Source of the DNA: Desulfobacteraceae bacterium
GTDB lineage: Bacteria; Desulfobacterota; Desulfobacteria; Desulfobacterales; Desulfobacteraceae
Direction: 5' to 3'
Assembly (NCBI GenBank): GCA_024225895.1
Contig: JAAEMC010000633.1
Coordinates: 1-12,786 of the forward strand
Length of the DNA stretch: 12,786 bases
Position numbers and translations under genes: made by a program
The notes under the pieces: model-generated
Database searches by the model: none
What the model saw: only the letters and a program-made list of their open reading frames with translations
Told to the model about the DNA's origin: nothing
Part shown: one piece after another, positions 1-6,753 of the stretch
How the letters are laid out: every line of letters begins with the position of its first letter
Numbering within the stretch: position 1 is the first letter of the stretch

Positions 1-384
1 GATGATAAAAAAAAATATGTTTTTGTCGGATGTCTTTTGGGAAGTATTACCTTTTTGATGTTTTATTTTTTAGACGGCCTTTGGGCAGCGACTGTTGCAG
101 TGTTTTTATTGGGTCTTTCCAACAGTTATATCATTGCTTCACAAAGCACCTACCTTTTAAGATTAAAAGTAACCCATGCGCTGGGGGCCGGCAAGGCCAT
201 TGGGATATTCAGGGCTACAAGCAGGATCGGGCAGGCTCTTGGCCCTATTGTGTTTTCCGGCCTTTTTTTGTCCCAGAATATCAGGACCAGCATTATTAAA
301 CTCGGCCTGGTTTATCTTATTACTGCGCTGCTTTTTCTTGTATTCACTCAAAAAGATGCTAACCAATATGCCAAGGATGAATAG
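1..384 (+). CDS. MFS transporter, C-terminal part (5' end outside window)
   Basis: This is the 3' end of a gene that enters from the left. The frame is open from base 1 and ends at the TAG at 382-384, giving about 127 residues. The translation is very hydrophobic and shows roughly three to four membrane helices. The glycine-rich stretch around GIFRATSRIGQALGPIVFSG resembles the helix 10-11 region of major facilitator superfamily permeases. The tail (KDANQYAKDE) is charged and cytoplasmic-looking. A TTG at 37 could be read as a start, but the frame continues upstream through it with membrane-like sequence, so it is not the real start. The next gene begins 3 bp after the stop, implying cotranscription. 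The operon ends in a methyltransferase, so export of a small molecule is a reasonable guess. The substrate is unknown and drug-efflux or sugar-type MFS are alternatives. Confidence 0.75.
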   Translation, partial: DDKKKYVFVGCLLGSITFLMFYFLDGLWAATVAVFLLGLSNSYIIASQSTYLLRLKVTHALGAGKAIGIFRATSRIGQALGPIVFSGLFLSQNIRTSIIKLGLVYLITALLFLVFTQKDANQYAKDE

Positions 385-387
385 GCA

Positions 388-2001
388 ATGAATACACAAA
401 TGTCTGAAAATATGAATAAAGGCAAGGATATTCAAAGATCTGCCGACTTTTATCTGGATCTGGTCTGCCGGTATACGACAGTGGTTAAGAAAGCGCTGGT
501 ACGCCATGGTGACAAAACCATAGCAGACTATGTAAAAAATTATACGTTACCCTATTGTCAAGGTTATCAAAAAAGAGATGATTTTTTAGAGATCACCCAT
601 GATTTTCTGTTGCCCTTAGTTGGTTCATCCCTTGCCCGGAGGACAGCAAGCAGTCTTGCAAAAACACCGGTTGTTCTGACAGCCAGCCATCATGGTGTAG
701 ATTATTTTGCCCAATCGGTCCAGGGAAGCCTTCTTTTTTCTCTGGTTTTATCTGCAAAAGATCCTGATTCGTCAATCATTCCCATACTGGCATGTGCGAA
801 TATCCCGTTGAACAACTTAACCTATCCCCGGGGGATTTTGATTTATCATTGCGCCCGGCAGCAATGGGATCGCATTCCGCAGAAACTGCCGATTTTTTCA
901 GACCAGGCAAAAACCGGGGTTGTGAGTACCACTCCTCCCTTTGATGCCGCTCAGATCGCAAGGGCTTTAAAGCGGGTGAATCAAATGAAGGTCAACGGCA
1001 ATATTTCATCTCAAATTTCAGATACACTGGGTGATATTTTGGAACAAGAGTATGCTCATTCTATGTTATCCGGACTAAACAGCTATTCAGAACAATCCCT
1101 TGTCATAAATTTTAATATTTGGAAACGACTTTTTACCCAAAGTCAAAAGAGGCAGGATATGATTTATATGCCCCTTGAAGCCATTGTAGTTGAGCTTCTG
1201 AAAAAGGATTTTTGCGATCCTTTTAGCCTTGTGTCACTCTTGATGTTTGAACCGGATATAAGAACCTGTCTTTTAAATGGGCTGGATGGCCGCCGCGCTT
1301 GCTGGCAAACAGATCTTCTGGCGACAAGAAATCAAGCGGATGTGTTGGGAAAAAGCATAAAACGGCTGTCTGCTTCCTGCGGCACTCACTTTTTCTGGGG
1401 GGTTGATGAAAAAAACAGGCTGATTCCAATGGCTCTGGAAAAAAAAGGATCGAGGGATCTCACCCTCAAGGGAAAAGATATCAAGGGAAATGTATATACA
1501 CTTCCTTTTGACGGGCCTTCCCTTTTAAAGGCTTTAGAGGAAAAGGTGCTGCTGCCTTCTCTTTTTACCTGCTATACCGCCCTTTCCCTTGCCAGGGGCA
1601 TTACCTGCATTGGCGGGTACTACCAAAGTGAATATTTTCCCGTAATGCAAAAGGCGGTTGTAAAGGCATTAAATCAAACTACCTCTTTTGAGGGTGCTGC
1701 CAGTCATGTTGCCGAGGTCAGTACTTCAAAGTATCTTTCCGGCATGCAAATGGTGATGGCAAAAGCAGATGTTTATGGGCTGATTCCCGCCGGACCTGTG
1801 GAAATTATAAATGGGAGCGGCCTAAACAAGAAAGATTTGGCACTGATCAAAGAATTAACTTTTAAAGAAGCACACCAGGCCTCTTTATTTGAAAGTATTG
1901 GTGATGTCGTACCTTATGAAACCAGGCCGGCCGGGTGGCAAAAAGAGATTTCACGCAACTGTTTATGGCAGTATAAAGATAAAATAGTGATAAAATCATA
2001 A
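388..2001 (+). CDS. Uncharacterised 537-residue protein in MFS/methyltransferase operon
   Basis: I do not recognise a characterised family with confidence. The protein is soluble-looking, with no signal peptide or membrane helix. Distinct blocks are a PVVLTASHHGVDYFAQSVQG segment near residues 94-113, IPILACANIPLNNLTYPRG near 131-149, FFWGVDEKNRLIP near 333-345, and LLPSLFTCYTALSLARG followed by IGGYYQSEYFPVMQ in the region of residues 390-425. The length and the order P-V-V-L-T-x-x-x-x-G, then a hydrophobic helix, then I-I-P-I-x-A faintly recall BshC-type bacillithiol synthases (about 540 residues). That resemblance is by eye only. The ATG at 388 is preceded by AAGGA at 373-377. An in-frame ATG at 400 is an alternative start. 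It lies 3 bp after the MFS gene and 33 bp before a methyltransferase, so an enzyme building or modifying an exported small molecule is plausible but unproven. Confidence 0.8.
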   Translation: MNTQMSENMNKGKDIQRSADFYLDLVCRYTTVVKKALVRHGDKTIADYVKNYTLPYCQGYQKRDDFLEITHDFLLPLVGSSLARRTASSLAKTPVVLTASHHGVDYFAQSVQGSLLFSLVLSAKDPDSSIIPILACANIPLNNLTYPRGILIYHCARQQWDRIPQKLPIFSDQAKTGVVSTTPPFDAAQIARALKRVNQMKVNGNISSQISDTLGDILEQEYAHSMLSGLNSYSEQSLVINFNIWKRLFTQSQKRQDMIYMPLEAIVVELLKKDFCDPFSLVSLLMFEPDIRTCLLNGLDGRRACWQTDLLATRNQADVLGKSIKRLSASCGTHFFWGVDEKNRLIPMALEKKGSRDLTLKGKDIKGNVYTLPFDGPSLLKALEEKVLLPSLFTCYTALSLARGITCIGGYYQSEYFPVMQKAVVKALNQTTSFEGAASHVAEVSTSKYLSGMQMVMAKADVYGLIPAGPVEIINGSGLNKKDLALIKELTFKEAHQASLFESIGDVVPYETRPAGWQKEISRNCLWQYKDKIVIKS

Positions 2002-2034
2002 CAGCAAAAAAAGATGTTAGAAAGGTAAGAAACC

Positions 2035-2667
2035 ATGGCATTTAAACAGATTATCAACACAACCAAATCCCATTATTCACAAAAGATTCAAACCCATGGT
2101 TCAAATTATAAAGGGGTTGACTGGGGATCAAAGCAGGGTCAGAAGATTAGGTTTGAACAGCTTTTAAGATTCCTTAACCTGGATGAAAACATAACCATAA
2201 TAGATTACGGGTGCGGTTATGGTGCATTGCTGGATGTGCTGAGTGCCAAGCATTTTAAGGGGACTTATCAAGGGTATGATATCTCAGCCGCCATGATACA
2301 AAAAGCAAAAACCCGGCAGACTTCAGGCCAATTTCATTTATCTTTTACCTCGGATGCCGCTCAATTGAAAACATCTGACTACACCCTGACCAGTGGTATT
2401 TTCAATGTAAAACTTGAAACCCCGGATGACCAGTGGTTGCCCTATATTCTGCATACCTTGGAGAAAATTGCGGATTTAAGCCGCAAGGGGTTTGTTTTTA
2501 ATGCCTTAAGCAGTTATGCTCCTCTTGAATCCAGAGAAGAGGATCTTTATTATGCCGATCCCGGCTTTTTATTTGATCATTGCATGAAAACATTTTCCGG
2601 TGCGGTTGCCATGTCCCATGATTATCCCCTGCAGGATTTTACCATTTTTGTAAATCTTAAACCTTGA
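2035..2667 (+). CDS. Class I SAM-dependent methyltransferase
   Basis: This is a 210-residue protein with a Rossmann-type methyltransferase fold. Motif I is DYGCGYGALL at residues 57-66, which binds S-adenosylmethionine. An acidic residue at D82 in GYDISAAMI should contact the ribose hydroxyls. The C-terminal half has conserved-looking blocks: FNALSSYAP near 155-163, YYADPGFLFDHC near 172-183, and a terminal HDYPLQDFTIFVNL. The size fits a single-domain small-molecule O- or N-methyltransferase. The substrate cannot be told from sequence. A purine-rich site (GAAAGG) precedes the ATG at 2035. It follows the uncharacterised gene by 33 bp and is the last gene of the plus-strand operon. Its stop is 19 bp from the stop of the convergent substrate-binding protein gene, and no hairpin terminator is visible in that gap. 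Confidence 0.85.
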   Translation: MAFKQIINTTKSHYSQKIQTHGSNYKGVDWGSKQGQKIRFEQLLRFLNLDENITIIDYGCGYGALLDVLSAKHFKGTYQGYDISAAMIQKAKTRQTSGQFHLSFTSDAAQLKTSDYTLTSGIFNVKLETPDDQWLPYILHTLEKIADLSRKGFVFNALSSYAPLESREEDLYYADPGFLFDHCMKTFSGAVAMSHDYPLQDFTIFVNLKP

Positions 2668-2686
2668 ATGCCTGGCAGATACAAAA

Positions 2687-3856
2687 TCAGGGATCCGGTA
2701 AAGGCGCTTCTATTTCATGGTAAATTTCATCTGCTGCCGCAATTATATCTGCATGCAGATAAAAACCGATGAGCTCTGCTGTTTTCAGGTTAATGGCAAA
2801 ATTTTGATCTTCCTCAAATACTTGACTGAGTTCACGGGGTTTCGCCCCGTTAAAGATTCGGGCAAATACTGTAGCAAAATAATTTCCAATTGCCTTGTAT
2901 CCGCCTTTTCGGGATATGCTCAATAATATTCCCTTCCGAACCTCTTTTGAGCCCATCTGGGAAAAGGTGGGCACCTTTTTATCAAGGGCCATTTTTACCA
3001 GTTTTGGCAGGGTCTTTGAATTCACCCCACCTTGCACGGTGACATATATGGCATCCACTGACTGGAATAATTTTTCAAAACAGCCTGTTACGCTTTTATT
3101 TGCGAGCTCTTTATCTGCAATATCACTCTTGGTTAAACATCTAACCACCTCAAAATTTTTTTCTTTGGCTACTTTTTCAATAAGATCGATGGCAGCGTAA
3201 CTTCTTCCAGCCGATGTATCTTCATATGCCACTCCCAGTTTTTTAAACTTCACCATTGCGTAGAAAATACGAACTTGTCGCTCATAGCGAAGCGGGTCGA
3301 CCCGGGCATGAACATGATCATACCCTGAATCTTCATTGCTTTTAATAATTCTGGACATAATGGGGTTGCTGGTGGACATAACAAGGGTATTGACCTGGTG
3401 TTTATTGTTGGCAAGATCTTTGCCCGCCCATGTTCCCATGGCGATGATCAGGTCAATATCCTTGCTGCCGGAAAGGCGCTTAATTAATTTTTCAGAAGTT
3501 ACTTTTCGTGATTCTTTATCCCAGTCTGCCGTGTAATAGGCATCATCAAGAAATCGGATATACCGGGATTCAGCTTTTGTTGAAAGCCATTTCCAAAAGA
3601 GATGGGTACTTTGGTTTTTGAATTCCGGGATGGGAGTATCTTCTATCCATCCTAGTGTCATTAATCCTTGAACTGATGATTTGAGGTACTCATAGTAATT
3701 CTCAAAATCTCCGCCCTGGTAATAGCCGATATTCCATTTTTCCCCATTCTTTAGGGTTGGCGCTATGGAAAAATCCTTTTGCTTTTCAGTGCCGGATGCA
3801 ATTGAAAATAAGAGCAAACACAGAATAAGAGCTGTGATTTTTAGCATGGGTTGCAT
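2687..3856 (-). CDS. ABC-type substrate-binding protein (COG2984, ABC_sub_bind), paralogue 2
   Basis: This is a secreted or periplasmic solute-binding protein of the ABC_sub_bind family (COG2984, PF04392). I chose the ATG at 3856, giving 389 residues. The N-terminus then becomes a good signal peptide (MQPMLKITALILCLLLFSIA) and an AGAGGGT ribosome site lies 7 bases upstream. The reading frame extends back to a TTG at 3922 overlapping the upstream stop, but that adds a charged segment before the signal peptide. Family blocks include KWNIGYYQGGDFENY near the mature N-terminus, IAMGTWAGKDLANN, KFKKLGVAYED, YVTVQGGVNSKTLPKLV, VPTFSQMGS and IFNGAKPREL. It is a close tandem paralogue of the upstream gene, 62 bp away. 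Where the paralogue has GFDPPMVLL this protein has GFYLHADII, so the C-terminal ligand side may have diverged. No permease or ATPase is adjacent, so it may feed a distant transporter or a sensor. The ligand is unknown. Confidence 0.85.
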   Translation of the reverse strand: MQPMLKITALILCLLLFSIASGTEKQKDFSIAPTLKNGEKWNIGYYQGGDFENYYEYLKSSVQGLMTLGWIEDTPIPEFKNQSTHLFWKWLSTKAESRYIRFLDDAYYTADWDKESRKVTSEKLIKRLSGSKDIDLIIAMGTWAGKDLANNKHQVNTLVMSTSNPIMSRIIKSNEDSGYDHVHARVDPLRYERQVRIFYAMVKFKKLGVAYEDTSAGRSYAAIDLIEKVAKEKNFEVVRCLTKSDIADKELANKSVTGCFEKLFQSVDAIYVTVQGGVNSKTLPKLVKMALDKKVPTFSQMGSKEVRKGILLSISRKGGYKAIGNYFATVFARIFNGAKPRELSQVFEEDQNFAINLKTAELIGFYLHADIIAAADEIYHEIEAPLPDP

Positions 3857-3863
3857 TTTAATT

Positions 3864-3870
3864 ACCCTCT
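3864..3870 (-). promoter_or_regulatory. Ribosome binding site deciding the start of paralogue 2
   Basis: Read on the minus strand this is AGAGGGT, 7 bases before the ATG at 3856-3854. The alternative starts further upstream (TTG at 3922, ATG at 3910) have no comparable purine-rich site. Together with the signal peptide that follows, this favours translation from 3856. Confidence 0.65.
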
Positions 3871-3918
3871 TAAAAAACAGATCCTTATTTTTCTGAGTGA
3901 ATAAATTCATAAAAGCTG

Positions 3919-5076
3919 TCAAGGAGCTACGATTTCCTTGAACATTTCATCTGCAGCGCCCAAAAGGACCATGGGCGGATCAAAACCGATGATTTCCGCT
4001 GTTTTTAAGTTGATTGCAACCTTTGGCGGTCCTTCGAAGACCTGCTCCAGTTGCCTGGGCTTGGCTCCATTAAAGATCTTGGCAATGACATCAGCATGAT
4101 ATTGTCCCACATATTTGAAATTGGCATGTGAAATACTTAGAAGGAATCCGTTTTGGACCTCCTGGGAGCCGGACTGGGAGAATGTGGGAATTCTACTGGC
4201 ATTGGCGATTTTCACTAGTTTGGGAATAGTTTTTGAATTGACGCCGCCTTGAAGGGTGACGTAAACGGCATCCACTTTCTTGATTAGTTGCTCAAAACAG
4301 TCAATCACGCTTTTTCCGGCAAGATCCTGGTCTGCGATATCACTTTTTGTAAAACAGGGGACTATTTCAAATCCTTTGCTTTTAGCAAGTTCTTCCACCA
4401 CATCAATGGCAGCATAACTTCTGCCGTCCACAGAGTCTTCATACGCAACTCCCAGTTTTTTAAATTTGATGATATCGTAAAAAATCTGAAGTTGACGCTT
4501 ATACCGGAATGGATCTACGTGGGCATGGATATGATCAAATCCTGAATCATCATTGCTTTTTATAATGCCCGCGCCCACTGCGTCGCTGGCAGTAAGAACA
4601 CAAACAGGAGTTGAGTGCTGGTTATTGGCCAAATCCTTACCAGCCCAAGTCCCTATTGCAAGTATGAGGTCTATGTCCTTTTTCGTGTTGACCCGCTTAA
4701 TAATATCCTGCACCATTTGTTTTCGCAGATTGTCATCCCATTTTGCGCTGTAATGGGCATCTTTGACAAAGGAAATATAGTCGCTTTTCATTTGCGTGGC
4801 CAGCCAGTTCCAGATTTTAGTGGTGTGTTCTCCTTTGTCTATCGGGATATTGGCTTTTTCTATCCAGCCCAGCTCCATCAATCCTTTGATGGTGGCTATG
4901 AAGACCCCTTTATAATCATAATACTCTCCGCCCTCATAGTATCCAATTCGCCATTTCTCTCCATTGTTCTTTGTAGGGGTTGTACCGAAAGTGCCTTTGT
5001 CCGCAGCCATGGCAATGCCACCGAACAACCATGCAAAAATAAAAATTACGATTAAATACGTTTTAAACTTTTTCAT
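3919..5076 (-). CDS. ABC-type substrate-binding protein (COG2984, ABC_sub_bind), paralogue 1
   Basis: This 385-residue secreted solute-binding protein belongs to the ABC_sub_bind family. Residues 1-24 form a classical signal peptide: MKK, a hydrophobic core, then AMA before AD, where signal peptidase I would cut. The mature part begins with GEKWRIGYYEGGEY, the first strand of lobe 1. It then shows IGTWAGKDLANN, a KSNDDSGFDHIHAHVDPFRY block, FKKLGVAYED, YVTLQGGVNSKTIPKLV, IPTFSQSGSQEV, IFNGAKPRQLEQVFEG and a family-typical C-terminal GFDPPMVLLGAADE. A very strong AAGGAGG site lies at 5084-5090, 7 bases before the ATG. It is the first gene of a two-gene minus-strand operon with its paralogue. 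Family members are commonly encoded with TrpX-like permeases and an ATPase; none is present here. In Desulfobacter-like genomes such orphan proteins can sit near sensor kinases, but that link is inference. Confidence 0.88.
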   Translation of the reverse strand: MKKFKTYLIVIFIFAWLFGGIAMAADKGTFGTTPTKNNGEKWRIGYYEGGEYYDYKGVFIATIKGLMELGWIEKANIPIDKGEHTTKIWNWLATQMKSDYISFVKDAHYSAKWDDNLRKQMVQDIIKRVNTKKDIDLILAIGTWAGKDLANNQHSTPVCVLTASDAVGAGIIKSNDDSGFDHIHAHVDPFRYKRQLQIFYDIIKFKKLGVAYEDSVDGRSYAAIDVVEELAKSKGFEIVPCFTKSDIADQDLAGKSVIDCFEQLIKKVDAVYVTLQGGVNSKTIPKLVKIANASRIPTFSQSGSQEVQNGFLLSISHANFKYVGQYHADVIAKIFNGAKPRQLEQVFEGPPKVAINLKTAEIIGFDPPMVLLGAADEMFKEIVAP

Positions 5077-5527
5077 ACAGGCTCCTCCTTGTTTATAAAA
5101 AAATAATTAAACCTTAGGTGACACAAATTTTATTCTACAAAAATTATGGGTATCCATTGGGATGCGATGTTATCAATTAAATGCGTAAAGGAATCTCTAT
5201 TCGCGTTAATCTAAATTTTTATCACCAAAGCGAGAAAATTACAATGGAAATCTTAAAACCAAATTATAGTAAGTCCCCCAATTATTGTAAATAATGGCAA
5301 TAACAATTCATAAACGCCCATTATAATCAGGCCAGCTCAGAATAATTAAAATTGGTATAATCAGTTGAATTTAAAAGCTTTTTAAGTAGTTGATAAAAAG
5401 TGATCCAGACACTAAGCATTGTTCATGAGAAGAATTAACATTAGCGACAGCATACCCTATTCTTCCAGATAAATTATATTTATAGGCGAAATTCGGCGAA
5501 AACAAATTACAAAAGGGAGATTCTTTC
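5077..5527. other. Divergent AT-rich intergenic region
   Basis: This 451-bp non-coding region lies between the divergently transcribed binding-protein operon and the lipase gene and must hold both promoters. I found no convincing paired -35/-10 on either strand. Visible elements are a strong Shine-Dalgarno for the minus-strand gene at 5084-5090, a 10-bp palindrome AAAAGCTTTT at 5373-5382, a direct repeat GGCGAAA at 5485-5491 and 5495-5501, and the lipase ribosome site (AAAGGGAGA) just before 5528. An open frame on the minus strand here overlaps the lipase start and has no family signal, so I do not call it. Confidence 0.6.
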
Positions 5528-6367
5528 ATGAAAAAATGCATGCAAGCGATACTTATTGTTGTTTTCGTTTTACCGTCATTATTTTGCACTGTTCCCATTG
5601 CAGCCCAGACAACCGGCAAGGCATGTCCCATTGTACTGGTACATGGCTTTATGGGGTTTGGTGAAGAAGAAATGCTTGGGTATAATTACTGGGGAGGGTT
5701 TGATAGCCTTAAAGAGCAGCTTGAAAATCAAGGATATACGGTTTTTGTTGCCTCTGTGGGGCCGGTAAGCAGTAGTTGGGACAGGGCTTGCGAGCTTTTT
5801 GCCCAGATAAAGGGAGGGCCGGTGGACTACGGCAATGGACATTCTGCCTTTTTTAATCATGATCAAACCGATTCCCGCAAAAATTTTGATGGCTTGTATC
5901 CCCAATGGGATCAGGAACATCCCGTCCATTTGATTGGACACAGCCAAGGAGGCCAAACAATAAGGCTATTAGCCCAATTACTGGAACAGGGACATCCTGG
6001 CGCGGATGATGTGGGATATGGGGCAGATAATGAAACTGCTTTATTGCTTCAAGGGGGGCATAATAATTGGATTACCTCTATTTTCATGGGGTTTTATACA
6101 ACCCAGGGCATTGACCGGTCCTGGCTGGAGAATGATGGTGTGGTCAACACTACCTCCATGAATGGCCCCAAATTCAACAGCACAGATGTCATTGTTGATT
6201 TTAACGGCGCCCCTATAAAAGGTGTCTGGAACCATCTGGGATGCGAAAACCTGGACCATGGAGATATTGTTGGCATCATGTCATGGCCCAACGACACACC
6301 TTCAGGATATGAGACACTCCACGAATGGTATTCAGACCTGGCAAGAATGCTTACTTCTCTTGATTAG
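5528..6367 (+). CDS. Secreted lipase, family I.5/I.6-like, internally shortened
   Basis: This is a predicted secreted alpha/beta-hydrolase acting on triacylglycerols or other esters. Residues 1-26 are a signal peptide ending in PIAA. The core matches the Geobacillus/Staphylococcus lipase family. Visible blocks are VLVHGFMGFG (oxyanion side, 37-44), a SVGPVSSSWDRACE block (76-89), the nucleophile elbow GHSQGGQ with S139, ENDGVVNT with catalytic D203, and LDHGDIVG with catalytic H244. D85, H105 and H111 correspond by position to three of the four zinc ligands of the Geobacillus enzymes. Unusually, GGHNNWITSI (176-185) runs straight into FMGFYTTQGID (186-196). Relatives have about 135-140 residues between these blocks, including TPHDGT, the lid helices, the fourth zinc ligand and a core strand. 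The mature length is about 253 residues against about 388 in Geobacillus L1. The gene is in frame with a good ribosome site, but folding and activity are doubtful. Confidence 0.85.
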   Translation: MKKCMQAILIVVFVLPSLFCTVPIAAQTTGKACPIVLVHGFMGFGEEEMLGYNYWGGFDSLKEQLENQGYTVFVASVGPVSSSWDRACELFAQIKGGPVDYGNGHSAFFNHDQTDSRKNFDGLYPQWDQEHPVHLIGHSQGGQTIRLLAQLLEQGHPGADDVGYGADNETALLLQGGHNNWITSIFMGFYTTQGIDRSWLENDGVVNTTSMNGPKFNSTDVIVDFNGAPIKGVWNHLGCENLDHGDIVGIMSWPNDTPSGYETLHEWYSDLARMLTSLD

Positions 6368-6415
6368 AATGGTTTCCGGCAATAATTTTTAAGATCTCAA
6401 AGAAGACAATCGGCC

Positions 6416-6457
6416 TATCCTCGGCAAGCGGACATACAGGTCTGCTTGCCGGGGATA
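6416..6457. terminator. Long inverted repeat, possible transcription terminator after the lipase gene
   Basis: The arms pair over 18 bp with two G-T wobbles and no bulge: TATCCTCGGCAAGCGGAC pairs with GTCTGCTTGCCGGGGATA around the 6-base loop ATACAG. It begins 49 bp after the lipase stop, which fits a terminator or an mRNA-stabilising 3' hairpin. No uridine tract follows on the plus strand, so it is not a canonical intrinsic terminator. A protein-binding palindrome or a small dispersed repeat is also possible. Confidence 0.4.
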
Positions 6458-6742
6458 AAGTGAAATAGTAATTGCCAAAAAAAGAAGAATCTTTATTGCA
6501 AATGTTATAAACCCAATACATTGCAACTGGATAAAATCATATATTGTTTTTCCAAATACTCATTAAAAAAATCAATAGCATAGGAAATAGCGAATTTCTG
6601 TAATTTTAGAGGGTTAAGCAAAATTTGGAAGAACTATTATTTAAAAATTTATAAAAATCTCCTTTAAAAGTAGACAAAATGGATGTAAGTTTAGATTAGG
6701 AACTACAACCTTATTATTTTTTATTTGAACCATATTATTCAT

Positions 6743-6748
6743 AGGTGG
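6743..6748 (+). promoter_or_regulatory. Ribosome binding site deciding the cfa start
   Basis: AGGTGG lies 5 bases before the ATG at 6754. An in-frame GTG at 6745 lies inside this motif and has no site of its own, so the ATG is preferred. Confidence 0.6.
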
Positions 6749-6753
6749 CGCAC

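Larger units (their letters stand above)
6368..6753. other. AT-rich intergenic region upstream of cfa
   Basis: This stretch separates the lipase gene from cfa. It holds one long hairpin (6416-6457) and is otherwise AT-rich with no convincing open frame. A promoter for cfa is expected, but no good -35/-10 pair could be picked with confidence. The last bases carry the AGGTGG ribosome site of cfa at 6743-6748. Confidence 0.55.

Noticed and set aside
163..507. Open frame on the minus strand opposite the MFS and unknown genes
   Set aside because: It overlaps two well-supported plus-strand genes, has no family motifs and no ribosome site. It is a shadow frame.
2668..2686. Possible bidirectional terminator in the convergent gap
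   Set aside because: The 19-bp gap has no inverted repeat. Termination must occur within the neighbouring genes or by another mechanism.
3857..3922. TTG start at 3922 overlapping the upstream stop, suggesting translational coupling of the two binding proteins
   Set aside because: It would place about 22 charged residues before the signal peptide and lacks a ribosome site. The ATG at 3856 has both a site and a proper signal peptide.
5371..5631. Minus-strand open frame covering the lipase start and part of the intergenic region
   Set aside because: It overlaps the lipase signal peptide region, and its translation has no recognisable domain and a biased composition.
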